Positions 16,383-25,043 of a DNA stretch of 64,000 nt are shown one piece after another. The notes beneath the pieces were generated by a model, which had not been told where the DNA came from, did not search any database, and was given only the letters and a program-made list of their open reading frames with translations. A program made the translations under genes and the position numbers. Within the stretch, counting starts at the first letter, position 1. Each line of letters opens with the position of its first letter. The DNA is from JBKXSZ01 sp047017005 (GTDB taxonomy: Bacteria > Bacillota > Clostridia > TANB77 > CAG-508), in the NCBI GenBank assembly GCA_047017005.1, contig JBKXSZ010000004.1, positions 1 to 64,000 on the forward strand. Reading direction: 5' to 3'.

Positions 16383-17219
16383 TTACTTTTTTAAACTCTC
16401 TTTTATTTTCTCTATTTGTTCCATCGTTTGCTTATACCCCGCTTCATAACATTGTTGTATTTTCTTTATATTAAATACCATAACATCTCCCACATCAATA
16501 TTTAAGATATAGTCGCTATTTTCCACTTCTTTTGTAGCACGATTGTCAAAAATCATATCAATTGATTTCATGGCTACTCCATAAACACCTCTAGGTTTAC
16601 TTTCTTTGTTAAATGCAAATTTAACAGAAATTACTTTATCTGCCCCTGCTAGCCTTACTTCATCTGTTGGTATGTTGTCTGCTACTCCTCCATCCACAAA
16701 CTTTTTATCTTGATACGGACAAGGTGCAAATACTCCCGGATAAGAACAACTTGCTCTTACCGCAGTCTCAATATTAGCTGATTTGATATATTGGGCATCC
16801 TCTTTGTCTATATTCGTAAAAACATATTTCTCTCCTTTTAAAATATCAACAGAAGGTATAACAATCGTTAGAAGCATATCTTTCATATTTCTTCTTTGTT
16901 TAAAGTTACCAGCCTCTTTTAACGCAGATTCAATATTTTCTCCAGAAAAAAATCCCCCCACTTGCAAGCTTAATTTTCTTTTTCCATTCGGTTCTAAATA
17001 GCTTGGACTATTACGAAGAATCATCTTCGAGAAATACTGAAATAGTTTTAACATTTGATCTGGTGAATATCCCATTGCGTAAAGAGCTGTTACAATACTT
17101 CCAGAACTTGTTCCTCCTAGAATATCTATTTTAATATTGTTTTCTTCTAATGCTTGAATTACTCCGATATGAGCAGCACCCTTTACTCCTCCTCCAGATA
17201 ACGCAATACCTAATTTCAT
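16383..17219 (-). CDS. Patatin-like phospholipase (RssA/YlbK type)
   Basis: 278-residue serine hydrolase with the patatin fold: oxyanion-hole GGGVKGAAHIG (9-19), nucleophile motif GTSSG (36-40, Ser38) and the catalytic DGG in FVDGGVADNIP. The length is typical of the RssA/YlbK group, presumed lipid esterases; substrate unknown. No signal peptide, so cytoplasmic. It is divergent from the SDR gene and followed by the 122-residue gene after a 93-base gap. Confidence 0.9.
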   Translation of the reverse strand: MKLGIALSGGGVKGAAHIGVIQALEENNIKIDILGGTSSGSIVTALYAMGYSPDQMLKLFQYFSKMILRNSPSYLEPNGKRKLSLQVGGFFSGENIESALKEAGNFKQRRNMKDMLLTIVIPSVDILKGEKYVFTNIDKEDAQYIKSANIETAVRASCSYPGVFAPCPYQDKKFVDGGVADNIPTDEVRLAGADKVISVKFAFNKESKPRGVYGVAMKSIDMIFDNRATKEVENSDYILNIDVGDVMVFNIKKIQQCYEAGYKQTMEQIEKIKESLKK

Positions 17220-17278
17220 TTTTCTCTCCTCCTGCCTTTTTTCTTATTATATCCTTTTTCTTATTTTTCGGAAATACT

Positions 17279-17308
17279 TTGTATAATTTTTTTCTCTTTT
17301 TATATACT
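17279..17308 (+). promoter_or_regulatory. Probable promoter of the SDR gene
   Basis: TTGTAT (17279-17284), 18-base spacer, TATACT (17303-17308), 35 bases before the ATG. The -35 is weak; the -10 is good. Confidence 0.45.
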
Positions 17309-17343
17309 AAATAGCATAGAAATAAAAAAATGGAGTTGATGAT

Positions 17344-18237
17344 ATGTATCCAGAATATCCTTATATTGGCTATAAAAACCAAAATCTAAAGATTCCTTTA
17401 ACCTTTCCTAAGCAACATCAAGATACAATGCCTGGAATAGAATGTGTAATGAATCCTCTTCCTATTTTTGATAACCCTGACTCTCTTCCTAGTAACAAAT
17501 TAAAAGATAAAGTTGCTATTATAACAGGTGGAGATAGCGGTATTGGTAGAGCCATTTCTGTATTATTTGCAAAAGAAGGTGCTGATATTGCGATTGTTTA
17601 TTTAAATGAGCGAGAAGATGCTATGACAACTAAATCTCTCGTTGAATCTTATGGCAGAAGATGTATTACAATCGAAGGAGATCTAAAAAACGAGCCATTT
17701 TCTTCCTTTATCGTTGATACCGTTCTAAACACATTAGGTAAAATTGATATATTAGTAAATAATGCTGGCATGCAAATCGTACAAAATAGTATTTTAGATA
17801 TTCCCTCTTCTCAACTAAAAGAAACATTTGAAACCAATATCTTTTCTATGTTTTATTTAACGAAAGCTGTACTCCCACATTTAAAACCATATAGTAGTAT
17901 TATTAATACTTCTTCGGTTACTGCTTTTAAAGGAAAACAAAACTTAATTGATTATTCTTCTAGTAAAGGAGCTGTTGTTAGTTTTACAAGGTCACTTGCC
18001 CTTTCTTTAGCGGACCTAAAAATCCGTGTTAATAGTGTTGCCCCAGGTCCTATTTGGACACCTCTTATACCTTCTACGTTCTCCGAAGAAGATGTTGAAA
18101 CATTTGGCACAGATGTTCCTTTAAAAAGAGCTGGTCAACCCTTTGAAGTAGCTCCTGCCTATTTATATTTAGCTTCAGATGATTCTCGCTATGTTACAGG
18201 TCAGATTCTCCATATAAATGGTGGAACCATTCTATAG
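17344..18237 (+). CDS. Short-chain dehydrogenase/reductase (YdaD/YhxC/GsiB-operon type)
   Basis: 297-residue NAD(P)-dependent oxidoreductase. An N-terminal extension of about 50 residues (with YPYIGY and Q/D-rich PKQHQDTMPG) precedes the Rossmann core: TGGDSGIGRA (cofactor site), NNAG, catalytic Ser in NTSSVTAF and YSSSK. The extended form matches Bacillus YdaD/YhdF/YhxC, general-stress SDRs of uncertain substrate. It is one of few plus-strand genes, with its own promoter and terminator. Confidence 0.92.
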   Translation: MYPEYPYIGYKNQNLKIPLTFPKQHQDTMPGIECVMNPLPIFDNPDSLPSNKLKDKVAIITGGDSGIGRAISVLFAKEGADIAIVYLNEREDAMTTKSLVESYGRRCITIEGDLKNEPFSSFIVDTVLNTLGKIDILVNNAGMQIVQNSILDIPSSQLKETFETNIFSMFYLTKAVLPHLKPYSSIINTSSVTAFKGKQNLIDYSSSKGAVVSFTRSLALSLADLKIRVNSVAPGPIWTPLIPSTFSEEDVETFGTDVPLKRAGQPFEVAPAYLYLASDDSRYVTGQILHINGGTIL

Positions 18238-18289
18238 CTGTTTCATATATTAGAATTAACAATTTAATCTTATCTATTTTGATACAGCA

Positions 18290-18321
18290 AAGGAGATAAA
18301 CCAAATATGGTCTATCTCCTT
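18290..18321 (+). terminator. Terminator after the SDR gene
   Basis: Stem of about 13 pairs (AAGGAGATA and ACCA with TGGT and TATCTCCTT) 53 bases after the stop; the T run is short, so it may also serve the convergent gene. Confidence 0.55.
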
Positions 18322-18338
18322 GTTACTTAAATTCCATG

Positions 18339-18629
18339 CTATTTAAAATGCAAAGTATCTGGAACGAAAACGTAAACGATATATTGTGTATCCTTTTCCT
18401 TCACCAATAAATATCCATCTCCATTTAGATAGCTAAAGCGATGGTCGTATTTAAAATACTGACAATACACTTCTTTTGTTTTTCTTAAATACATTTTTAA
18501 GAAGCAAAACTTGTCTAGAAAATCGTTTACCTCTTGCTGTGTCCTTACTTTGTAGTATTTCCCGTCGAGTTTACTGATAAGTGTTAAGGCATGGTAATTC
18601 TCAATAACTTTAAATGTTTCGTTTTTCAT
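18339..18629 (-). CDS. Hypothetical protein, 96 residues
   Basis: Not recognised. The ATG at 18629 has an AGGAGG site; an in-frame ATG 30 bases upstream lacks one. The product is aromatic- and lysine-rich (KYYKVRTQQEVNDFLDKF, YCQYFKYDHRF) without membrane segments. It lies alone between the SDR gene and the NUDIX gene, reading toward the SDR gene. Confidence 0.6.
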   Translation of the reverse strand: MKNETFKVIENYHALTLISKLDGKYYKVRTQQEVNDFLDKFCFLKMYLRKTKEVYCQYFKYDHRFSYLNGDGYLLVKEKDTQYIVYVFVPDTLHFK

Positions 18630-18752
18630 GTTATATAACCTCCTATTAGTTAGAAACATTTACTGCTATTACTACCCTTCGAACACTTCTTGTCGATTGC
18701 TAATATTATACTCTTTTGTTTAAGTTATGTCAACTTTTTATCTCTATAATTT

Positions 18753-19217
18753 TTATTCATATTCATCTATCTCGTAGTCTACTAACGTTTCTCCTTCATA
18801 TTGAAATTTCATAGAGAAAAAAGGAGCATTTTTCTGCAGAATTTTTTCTACAATATATTTATCTCCTTCCCATGCGGGTAAAGAAATTAGCTTCTCCTTT
18901 GGAATCCACTTTAAATCTCCTTCATCACAAGTAATTTCAGTTCCTTTAAAATTATTAGAAGAAAAAACAAAAATATATTCGTCCTCATATTGATTTGATA
19001 CATACGTAAGGATTCCTCGTAATTGATAGGAAAGTAAATCTAGTCCTGTTTCTTCTTTTACTTCTCTTCTAACACACTCTTCTGGGCTTTCTCCTTTTTC
19101 CATCTTTCCACCAACAGCAAGCCATTTTCCTTTATTGATATCTTGTTTTTTCTTGGTACGATGTAACATTAAATATTGATTTTCTTTTTCTATATAGCAA
19201 AGAGTTGATAATATCAT
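18753..19217 (-). CDS. NUDIX hydrolase, MutT/8-oxo-dGTPase-like
   Basis: 154 residues with the NUDIX box GGKMEKGESPEECVRREVKEETGL compressed here as G-x5-E-x7-REVKEETGL (around 36-58), the metal-binding helix that cleaves nucleoside diphosphate derivatives. An N-terminal TLCYIEKENQYLMLHR strand fits the MutT/NudG group, often nucleotide-pool cleaning; substrate unproven. It is the last gene of the six-gene topB operon, six bases after the HD-GYP gene. Confidence 0.88.
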   Translation of the reverse strand: MILSTLCYIEKENQYLMLHRTKKKQDINKGKWLAVGGKMEKGESPEECVRREVKEETGLDLLSYQLRGILTYVSNQYEDEYIFVFSSNNFKGTEITCDEGDLKWIPKEKLISLPAWEGDKYIVEKILQKNAPFFSMKFQYEGETLVDYEIDEYE

Positions 19218-19223
19218 AATTCC

Positions 19224-19913
19224 CTACTTTCTAAGACGCATTATTTCTATCATTTCTTGTTGCGCTTTTTCTCTTTTTTCAAATTCTTGATTTTCCTCGG
19301 CTTCTATTACTTCCTCTCGAAGTTCATCTTCTACTACTTCTAGTAAAGCATTGAATACTTGTGTATTAATTAGTTTTTTACTAACTTCTTTTTGTATTAT
19401 GCTTAAGGCTTCCACCCTTGAAAGTTCTGGTTTATATTCCCTTCTTAAGCGTACTGTATCATAGATATCAGCCACTTTTATAATCTCGGCTTCTAGTGGA
19501 ATACTTCCCTTTGTTAAACCATCTGGATAGCCATTTCCTCTCTCATTTTCATGGTGTGACCTTGCTCCATTTGCATAGGGAGTTAAGCTAGCTGTTGACA
19601 TACATAGTTCATATCCTTTTAAAGTATGTTCACGCATTTTTCTTTTTTCAAAGAAATTTAGTTTATCCTTTTTTTCCAATAGTTCTAGTGGAATAAATAG
19701 TTTCCCAACATCATGTAAATAGGCACATTTAATACAAAATTTAATTCCTTCTTCATTTAAGTTTAATTTCTTTGCTATTTGTTTTGCTATTTTAGGAACA
19801 CTATGCACATGCTCCTTCATTTCAGGTTCTATCATTTGTAATTTGTTTATTTGAAATTTTATGGTACTGGATAATTCTTCATATAGTGCATCTCTATCTC
19901 TGCTATTTTCCAT
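19224..19913 (-). CDS. HD-GYP domain phosphohydrolase
   Basis: 229 residues with an HD domain: HVHSVPKIA, the HD pair in YLHDVGKLFIP, and HHENERGNGYPDGL (an HD-GYP signature with GNGYP), then VADIYDTV. HD-GYP proteins usually cleave cyclic di-GMP or related dinucleotides. There is a long charged C-terminal helix and no sensor or membrane domain. It is in the topB operon; the GGDEF-like gene at 40967 is the only other candidate for that signalling system here. Confidence 0.85.
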   Translation of the reverse strand: MENSRDRDALYEELSSTIKFQINKLQMIEPEMKEHVHSVPKIAKQIAKKLNLNEEGIKFCIKCAYLHDVGKLFIPLELLEKKDKLNFFEKRKMREHTLKGYELCMSTASLTPYANGARSHHENERGNGYPDGLTKGSIPLEAEIIKVADIYDTVRLRREYKPELSRVEALSIIQKEVSKKLINTQVFNALLEVVEDELREEVIEAEENQEFEKREKAQQEMIEIMRLRK

Positions 19914-19932
19914 TTTTTCACCTCACCTATTT

Positions 19933-20244
19933 TTATTGTCTTTCTTCTTGTTCCTTTTGCATTGTTTCTAAATGAACTGTTTCTTTTTTCACTTCTTTCG
20001 TTTTGGAAAATTCAATATAGGTGTTTAATAAAGTGACATAGTCTTGTCTGGCACCTTCTAGTCGGTATCTGTGTCCATCTTCTTGTGCTATCATCATTAA
20101 TTTTGTCATATCAATATCTTGTGCTGTTTTACGAACTGGTTCTCCATCCAATTCCCCTAAAATGATACAACCTGGTAGTGGTAATGCTATTTTTTCTTCT
20201 CCCTCTACTAATACTTTTGCTTCCCAATTTTTGATTTCTTTCAT
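19933..20244 (-). CDS. Hypothetical protein, 103 residues
   Basis: Not recognised. Small soluble protein with EIKNWEAKVLVEGEEKIALPLPG at its start, probably beta-rich, and a charged C-terminal tail (KKETVHLETMQKEQEERQ). It lies between topB (12 bases) and the HD-GYP gene (19 bases) and is presumably cotranscribed with them. Confidence 0.6.
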   Translation of the reverse strand: MKEIKNWEAKVLVEGEEKIALPLPGCIILGELDGEPVRKTAQDIDMTKLMMIAQEDGHRYRLEGARQDYVTLLNTYIEFSKTKEVKKETVHLETMQKEQEERQ

Positions 20245-20256
20245 ACCGTTTCCTCC

Positions 20257-22230
20257 TTACATTGGAATGACTAAACGATCTACTTTTGAATGAATATATT
20301 TTTTTAGTTTCTCCATAAACTCTTCTGGTTTAATTTCTTCTTTTGCTACCATGTCTAATCCTTTTTCCCAACTAGCTGTTAATTTAGGATTTAACATATC
20401 AGGCATGGAACTTGCTACCACATCGTAGATAATTTCACCTTTTTTCGTTGGTGTAATAATTTGTGTTTTAGGATTAATCTGAATATATTGTATTTTTTCT
20501 AGTTTTTTCATTATCTCTGCTCTTGTAGCACTTGTTCCAATTCCAGCTCCTTTTATTTGTTCTCTTAGTTCCTCTTCTTCTATTAATTTTCCGGCATTTT
20601 CCATTGCAAGGATAATGGAACCAGAGTTATATCGATTGGGTGGTGAGGTTTCTGCATCTTTTGTTTCATAATTAATAATTTGTATTTCTTTTCCTTTTTT
20701 CAAGGTCGTTAGTACTTCTAAGTTTGAGGTATTATCTTCTTCTTTTTTGCCATTGTCGGTATTTTCCTCGTTTTTCTCTTGTTCTTCTTTTTTATTTTCT
20801 TGTTTTTCTTTACTTTTCGGTTTTAAAACATCTAAAAATCCTGTTTTGGTACATACTTTTCCACTTGTTGTAAACATTTCTCCATCTACTTCTATGGTTA
20901 CATTTATTTTACTATATTCTGCTGGTGGATAAAAGATAGCTAAGAAACGTTTTACAATTAATTTGTATACTTGTTTTTGTAAGTCTGGTAGTTTATCATA
21001 ATTTTCATACCCTTGTCCTGTTGGTGTAATAGCATAATGGTCTGTTATTTTACTATCGTTAACATATTTGGTCTTGATTAAATCGGTGGAGTATTTCTCT
21101 TCTACCATCTTTTTTATAATAGCCTGTACTTCTTCATCTCGAAATCCTTTCGCAATTCCATTTAAGTTCTTAGAGATTACTTTTGCAACTGCGGTAGAAA
21201 GTACTCTAGCATCTGTTCTTGGATAGGTTACTAGTTTTTTTTCATATAGATTTTGAATAATATCTAAGGTTTCATCTGGCTTTATTTTGAAACGTTTGGT
21301 ACATTCATTTTGTATTTCTGCTAGGTTAAATAGCAAAGGTGCATTTTCCTTTTGTTTGGATTTTTTTACTTCTGTTACAATTCCTTGCTTTCCTGCTAAG
21401 GAAAGAATGAATTGTTTTGCATCTTCTAGTTTCTTAAATCCAGCATCATTATATAGTTTTGGCGATTCAAAATATTTTGACTTCTCTTGTACCTTCCATT
21501 CTGCTTTAAAACTAGCATTTTCTTCTCCAAATTCCCCCACTATTTTATAGTATTTGGTTTTTACAAAGTTACGTATCTCTCTTTCTCTTGAAACAATCAT
21601 CCCCAAAACACAAGTCATAACACGTCCTACTGAAATAGAGGCTTTTTCTTCATCAATTGCTTTGGCTACTCTTCTTCCATAGATAATCGAAAGTAGCCTA
21701 GAAAAGTTAATTCCAATTAAATAATCCTCTTTAGCTCGAAGATAAGCGGAGTCGGATAAACTATCATATTCGGATAAGTCTTTTGCTTCTTTTATTCCTC
21801 TCTTTATTTCTTCTTCCGTCTGGGAATCAATCCATACACGTCTTTTTTCTTTTCCTTTGACTCCTATCATTTGGTCTACTAAACGATAAATATATTCTCC
21901 TTCTCTTCCTGAGTCAGTGCTAACATAAATTGTTGTTACATCTTCTCTTGTTAAGAGGGACTGGATTATTTGAAATTGTTTTTCTACATTGGGAATTACT
22001 TCATACTTCCATTCTTCTGGTATGAAAGGAAGGGTATCTAATCTCCAAAATTTTAATTTCTCATCATATTTTTCAGGATAGGACATGGTTACTAAATGAC
22101 CCACGCACCAAGTAATAACCCATTCTTCTGATTCTAAATATCCGTTTTTTCGGTTTGTATTAATTTTTAATGCCTTTGCAAATTCCATTGCTACAGATGG
22201 CTTTTCTGTGATTAATAGCTTTTTGCTCAT
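20257..22230 (-). CDS. topB: DNA topoisomerase III
   Basis: Type IA topoisomerase of 657 residues that cuts and passes single strands. A Toprim domain starts at the N-terminus (LLITEKPSVAMEFAKAL; acidic STDSGREGEYIYRLV), and the catalytic tyrosine is in KLVTYPRTDARVLS. A low-complexity charged insert (KEKQENKKEEQEKNEENTDN, about residues 475-505) interrupts the C-terminal half, which carries SATRAEIMKKLE and no zinc fingers. It starts 11 bases after the second HD gene in a tight operon. Confidence 0.95.
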   Translation of the reverse strand: MSKKLLITEKPSVAMEFAKALKINTNRKNGYLESEEWVITWCVGHLVTMSYPEKYDEKLKFWRLDTLPFIPEEWKYEVIPNVEKQFQIIQSLLTREDVTTIYVSTDSGREGEYIYRLVDQMIGVKGKEKRRVWIDSQTEEEIKRGIKEAKDLSEYDSLSDSAYLRAKEDYLIGINFSRLLSIIYGRRVAKAIDEEKASISVGRVMTCVLGMIVSREREIRNFVKTKYYKIVGEFGEENASFKAEWKVQEKSKYFESPKLYNDAGFKKLEDAKQFILSLAGKQGIVTEVKKSKQKENAPLLFNLAEIQNECTKRFKIKPDETLDIIQNLYEKKLVTYPRTDARVLSTAVAKVISKNLNGIAKGFRDEEVQAIIKKMVEEKYSTDLIKTKYVNDSKITDHYAITPTGQGYENYDKLPDLQKQVYKLIVKRFLAIFYPPAEYSKINVTIEVDGEMFTTSGKVCTKTGFLDVLKPKSKEKQENKKEEQEKNEENTDNGKKEEDNTSNLEVLTTLKKGKEIQIINYETKDAETSPPNRYNSGSIILAMENAGKLIEEEELREQIKGAGIGTSATRAEIMKKLEKIQYIQINPKTQIITPTKKGEIIYDVVASSMPDMLNPKLTASWEKGLDMVAKEEIKPEEFMEKLKKYIHSKVDRLVIPM

Positions 22231-22241
22231 GTTAACTTCCT

Positions 22242-23000
22242 TTATTTAGTTTTTTGGTTTATATATTTGTTTATAACTTTTTCAATTTCGTTTATTTTTC
22301 CTTCATTTGGTGAACCTTTGAATTGAAAACGACTTAAAATTTGAGAAATATATTCTTTTTCTTTTAAAATCATATATGTTTCTTTAAAATTAAAATCATA
22401 TACAAAGGATAGCATTCCAATCATATAGTCTAGCTGTCCCTTTTTTATTTCATTTGGTATCAATTTATTTACTTTAAATATCTGAAATACAGCTGGTGAT
22501 ACTTCCTCCTTTTCTATTTCTCTCTCTTTCCCTTTCCAAAAAATCTGTGTTGCTTCATATAGAATGTCTAATTTATCAGCATCTTTTATTAAATTACAAT
22601 ATATCTTTTGCTCTTTTGTTAAACCTTCTTCTAGTTCATATTGGTTATGATTACGTATTGCTTTTTTGATGATATTCTGGTATTTTTCCTCTACATAGCA
22701 ATCTATATATTGGTCTTTCTCTAGGATTTGCACGCCTAATTTTCCGTGGTCTATACTTTTATGGTCTTCAAAAGTATGATATATCGTAAATTGTTTAAAT
22801 CTTCCAATATCATGTAATAGCCCTATTAACTTAGCTAATTTTATTTGCTCTTCTTCTAACCCTATTAGCTCTGCTAATTTACCACTAACTTCCTCTACTC
22901 GATAACTATGTAATATCTTTCGATGTATATTTTCTTCTTCTGTATCAAATTGATTTAGGTATTTTTCGAATTCTATTTGTGCCTTTTGTAAGTTTATCAT
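22242..23000 (-). CDS. HD domain protein (paralogue 2)
   Basis: 252-residue HD-superfamily hydrolase: HRKILHSYRVEEVS, LLHDIGRF with the HD pair, IRNHNQYELEEGL and IKDADKLDIL. The motif order (H, HD, H, D) fits a metal phosphohydrolase; substrate unknown. It is a tandem paralogue of the gene at 23005-23784: both share the LLHDIGRF, HGKLGVQIL/HGELGVEIL and DADKxDI motifs. Confidence 0.85.
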   Translation of the reverse strand: MINLQKAQIEFEKYLNQFDTEEENIHRKILHSYRVEEVSGKLAELIGLEEEQIKLAKLIGLLHDIGRFKQFTIYHTFEDHKSIDHGKLGVQILEKDQYIDCYVEEKYQNIIKKAIRNHNQYELEEGLTKEQKIYCNLIKDADKLDILYEATQIFWKGKEREIEKEEVSPAVFQIFKVNKLIPNEIKKGQLDYMIGMLSFVYDFNFKETYMILKEKEYISQILSRFQFKGSPNEGKINEIEKVINKYINQKTK

Positions 23001-23004
23001 CTTT

Positions 23005-23784
23005 TTATTTTGTCTTCCCTTCTTTAATTCCCTCTATATATTGTTTTGCTATATCTCCTGCTTCTAGTATCTTTTTTCTTGTATACTCATCTTGAAAATC
23101 AAATCTAGCAAGATATGTGTCAATATATCCTTTTTCTTTTATCTTTTGTAATCCATAAGGATAATTAAAATCATATAGATAAGCTAAATGACTAATGACA
23201 TCATCTGCTTCTGTTTCTTTTTTGTGATATTGTATTTCTTTGTCTTCGATAAATTCGCGATAAATTTCTGGTGTCAGAATAGAATCATTAATACTATCCT
23301 TTCCCCAGATATCCCTTATTTTATTCGATGTTAATACATACATAATATCTGTTTTATCTGCATCTCGTATTATCTTAGCATGTAACTTTTCTCTTTCTGT
23401 TAGCCCATCTTCAATTTGGTTTCGATTATGGTTTAAAATCGCTACTCTGATAATATTATCAAAAATATCTTCTTCCACAAACTCTCGAATGAAATCGTTA
23501 GAAAATAGAATCTCTACTCCCAATTCTCCATGATTGATGCTCTTACTATCTGAAAAAGTATCATATCTTTTTATTTGTTCAAATCTTCCGATATCATGTA
23601 GTAATCCAATTAAAGTTGCAAGTTTTATATCCTCTTGCTTCAATTTTAGGTCCTCAGCTATTTGTCTGCTCATTTCTGCTGTTCGCATAATATGCTCTAT
23701 TTTTAGAGTAGTTCTTCCATTTGTTTCATCATAATTTTTGATATATCTTTTAAATGCTTTTTTGGCTTTTATCATATCTATCAT
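23005..23784 (-). CDS. HD domain protein (paralogue 1)
   Basis: 259-residue HD hydrolase, first gene of the topB operon, four bases before its paralogue. Motifs: KIEHIMRTAEMSRQIAEDL, LIGLLHDIGRFEQIKRYDT, NHGELGVEILF, ILNHNRNQIEDGL and IRDADKTDIMYVL. The C-terminal half carries DDVISHLAYLYDFNYPYGL, mirrored in paralogue 2 (IGMLSFVYDFNF), so the duplication covers the full length. Substrate unknown. Confidence 0.85.
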   Translation of the reverse strand: MIDMIKAKKAFKRYIKNYDETNGRTTLKIEHIMRTAEMSRQIAEDLKLKQEDIKLATLIGLLHDIGRFEQIKRYDTFSDSKSINHGELGVEILFSNDFIREFVEEDIFDNIIRVAILNHNRNQIEDGLTEREKLHAKIIRDADKTDIMYVLTSNKIRDIWGKDSINDSILTPEIYREFIEDKEIQYHKKETEADDVISHLAYLYDFNYPYGLQKIKEKGYIDTYLARFDFQDEYTRKKILEAGDIAKQYIEGIKEGKTK

Positions 23785-23872
23785 TATGGATCACTTTCTT
23801 TCCTTTTAATCAGTTTGATTATATCCTAACCAATTCCATATTTCAAGTATTATTGCACCTCCTCTGCTCTTT

Positions 23873-23901
23873 TTGACATTATGTTAATTTTCTGGTATAC
23901 T
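23873..23901 (+). promoter_or_regulatory. Strong sigma-A promoter of the gene at 24006
   Basis: TTGACA (23873-23878), exact 17-base spacer, TATACT (23896-23901). It leaves a 5-prime leader of about 100 bases ending in an AGGAGGAGG ribosome site. Confidence 0.8.
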
Positions 23902-24005
23902 AATTAAAGAATTATCCAATAGGATGATTGTTTTAACTGTTTTAAAGTGGTTTTTCTACTTTAATTTGCTTTTGATTCTATTTTGACAGGAGGAGGTTTT
24001 TTACT

Positions 24006-24359
24006 ATGGAAATCAAAGTTCAAAATGCAGTTATCACTAAGGCAGACGTATTGCCTTCAAAAACAGACGAACATGAAAAAATATTTTATCTGGAGGTTCA
24101 ACTTGAGGACAAAACAGGTGCTTCTTTCAGTGGAATGTATTCCTGTATCTTGGATTACATCTCTTTACTGACAAAGCTGTTTGACAAATCTTCTCGTTTT
24201 GCTTTGGTAGGACAAGAAGTTAAGGCTATTTTGTCTACCGATGGAAAATCAATTGTCGGCCTTTCCAAAACAGATTCTGAAGATTGGCTGTACATGCCAG
24301 CTTCTAGCCGCCCTGTTATCAATCCAGAAGAAAAATCTTTTACAGAATTCTTCAAATAG
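24006..24359 (+). CDS. Hypothetical protein, 117 residues, strongly expressed
   Basis: Not recognised. Soluble, probably beta-rich protein (MEIKVQNAVITKADVLPSK; KIFYLEVQLEDKTGASFSG) ending in EEKSFTEFFK. A near-consensus promoter, an AGGAGGAGG ribosome site and a strong terminator on either side indicate a well expressed single-gene unit. It is GC-richer than the genes around it. An OB-fold or small replication accessory protein is conceivable but I cannot support it. Confidence 0.75.
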   Translation: MEIKVQNAVITKADVLPSKTDEHEKIFYLEVQLEDKTGASFSGMYSCILDYISLLTKLFDKSSRFALVGQEVKAILSTDGKSIVGLSKTDSEDWLYMPASSRPVINPEEKSFTEFFK

Positions 24360-24379
24360 GAGAAAGTTTGTCTAAAGCC

Positions 24380-24416
24380 AATAAAGCCATCAAGTTGCTT
24401 ACTTGATGGCTTTATT
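24380..24416. terminator. Bidirectional terminator
   Basis: Perfect 15-base stem (24380-24394 with 24402-24416) and seven-base loop between the convergent genes at 24006 and 24421. Confidence 0.85.
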
Positions 24417-24420
24417 CTAT

Positions 24421-24993
24421 TTATTGTATTCTTCTCCACATATAGCAGGTGATATATGGTTGTAAATTATTATGTGATTGAGAACCTCCTATATCGCTCA
24501 TTGTCTTATTGGTTATCTCTCCTGTGTAAGTACCAAATTTTTTATATCCTTTCACAACAGCTTCATTTGTATTACTACTACATTCTGTGGTTGTACTATA
24601 CGTGCTAATACTATAGTTATGACGATGAGAGGGCATTTCTTCTATTGTTAAGGTATGTGAACTTTCTCCACCTGTTTCATTTTCTTTAAATTCTTTATCC
24701 GATGTTCCTACTCCTACAAGAGTTCTTCCCTGTCCATAATTTTCCCATTCACCACCAAAAAGAGAACTCGGATTAATGCCATTGGTACTCATATAGATGC
24801 TACCTATTGGATATATATCTAATAGTGTTATGTTTTTCCCTGTTTTATTTGCTACTTCTTCATACGTTTGAGCTATCTCGTTTTCCTCCACTTGGTACTT
24901 TTCTTGTATTTGTTTTGTTGCTGCAATTTGACTTTGTTCTTTACTTGTAATGGATATATATAGATTAATACCAAGGATAACAAAAAACAGCAT
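24421..24993 (-). CDS. Pilin-like anchored protein with phage tail-collar-like C-terminus; true start unresolved
   Basis: The C-terminal 130 residues (YPIGSIYMSTNG, FGGEWENYGQGRTLVGVG, EEMPSHRHNYS, NNLQPYITCYMW) resemble tail-fibre/baseplate collar proteins. The only ATG (24993) falls in the middle of a hydrophobic stretch. The frame is open further upstream and encodes NKEKGSITLFVLITMLFFV, a prepilin-like or class III signal, but has no start codon before its stop near 25110. A good ribosome site and GTG (25111) exist one frame away, in a frame that ends at TAG after 13 codons. A (AG)7 run lies at 25049-25062. So the gene is frameshifted, has an unusual start, or is decayed. Confidence 0.6.
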   Translation of the reverse strand: MLFFVILGINLYISITSKEQSQIAATKQIQEKYQVEENEIAQTYEEVANKTGKNITLLDIYPIGSIYMSTNGINPSSLFGGEWENYGQGRTLVGVGTSDKEFKENETGGESSHTLTIEEMPSHRHNYSISTYSTTTECSSNTNEAVVKGYKKFGTYTGEITNKTMSDIGGSQSHNNLQPYITCYMWRRIQ

Positions 24994-25043
24994 AGTAATT
25001 AGTACAAATAGAGTAATAGAACCCTTTTCTTTATTCGTTAAAT

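Noticed and set aside
24155..24439. Minus-strand open frame over the 24006 gene
   Set aside because: Antisense of a gene with a strong promoter and ribosome site and runs through its terminator.
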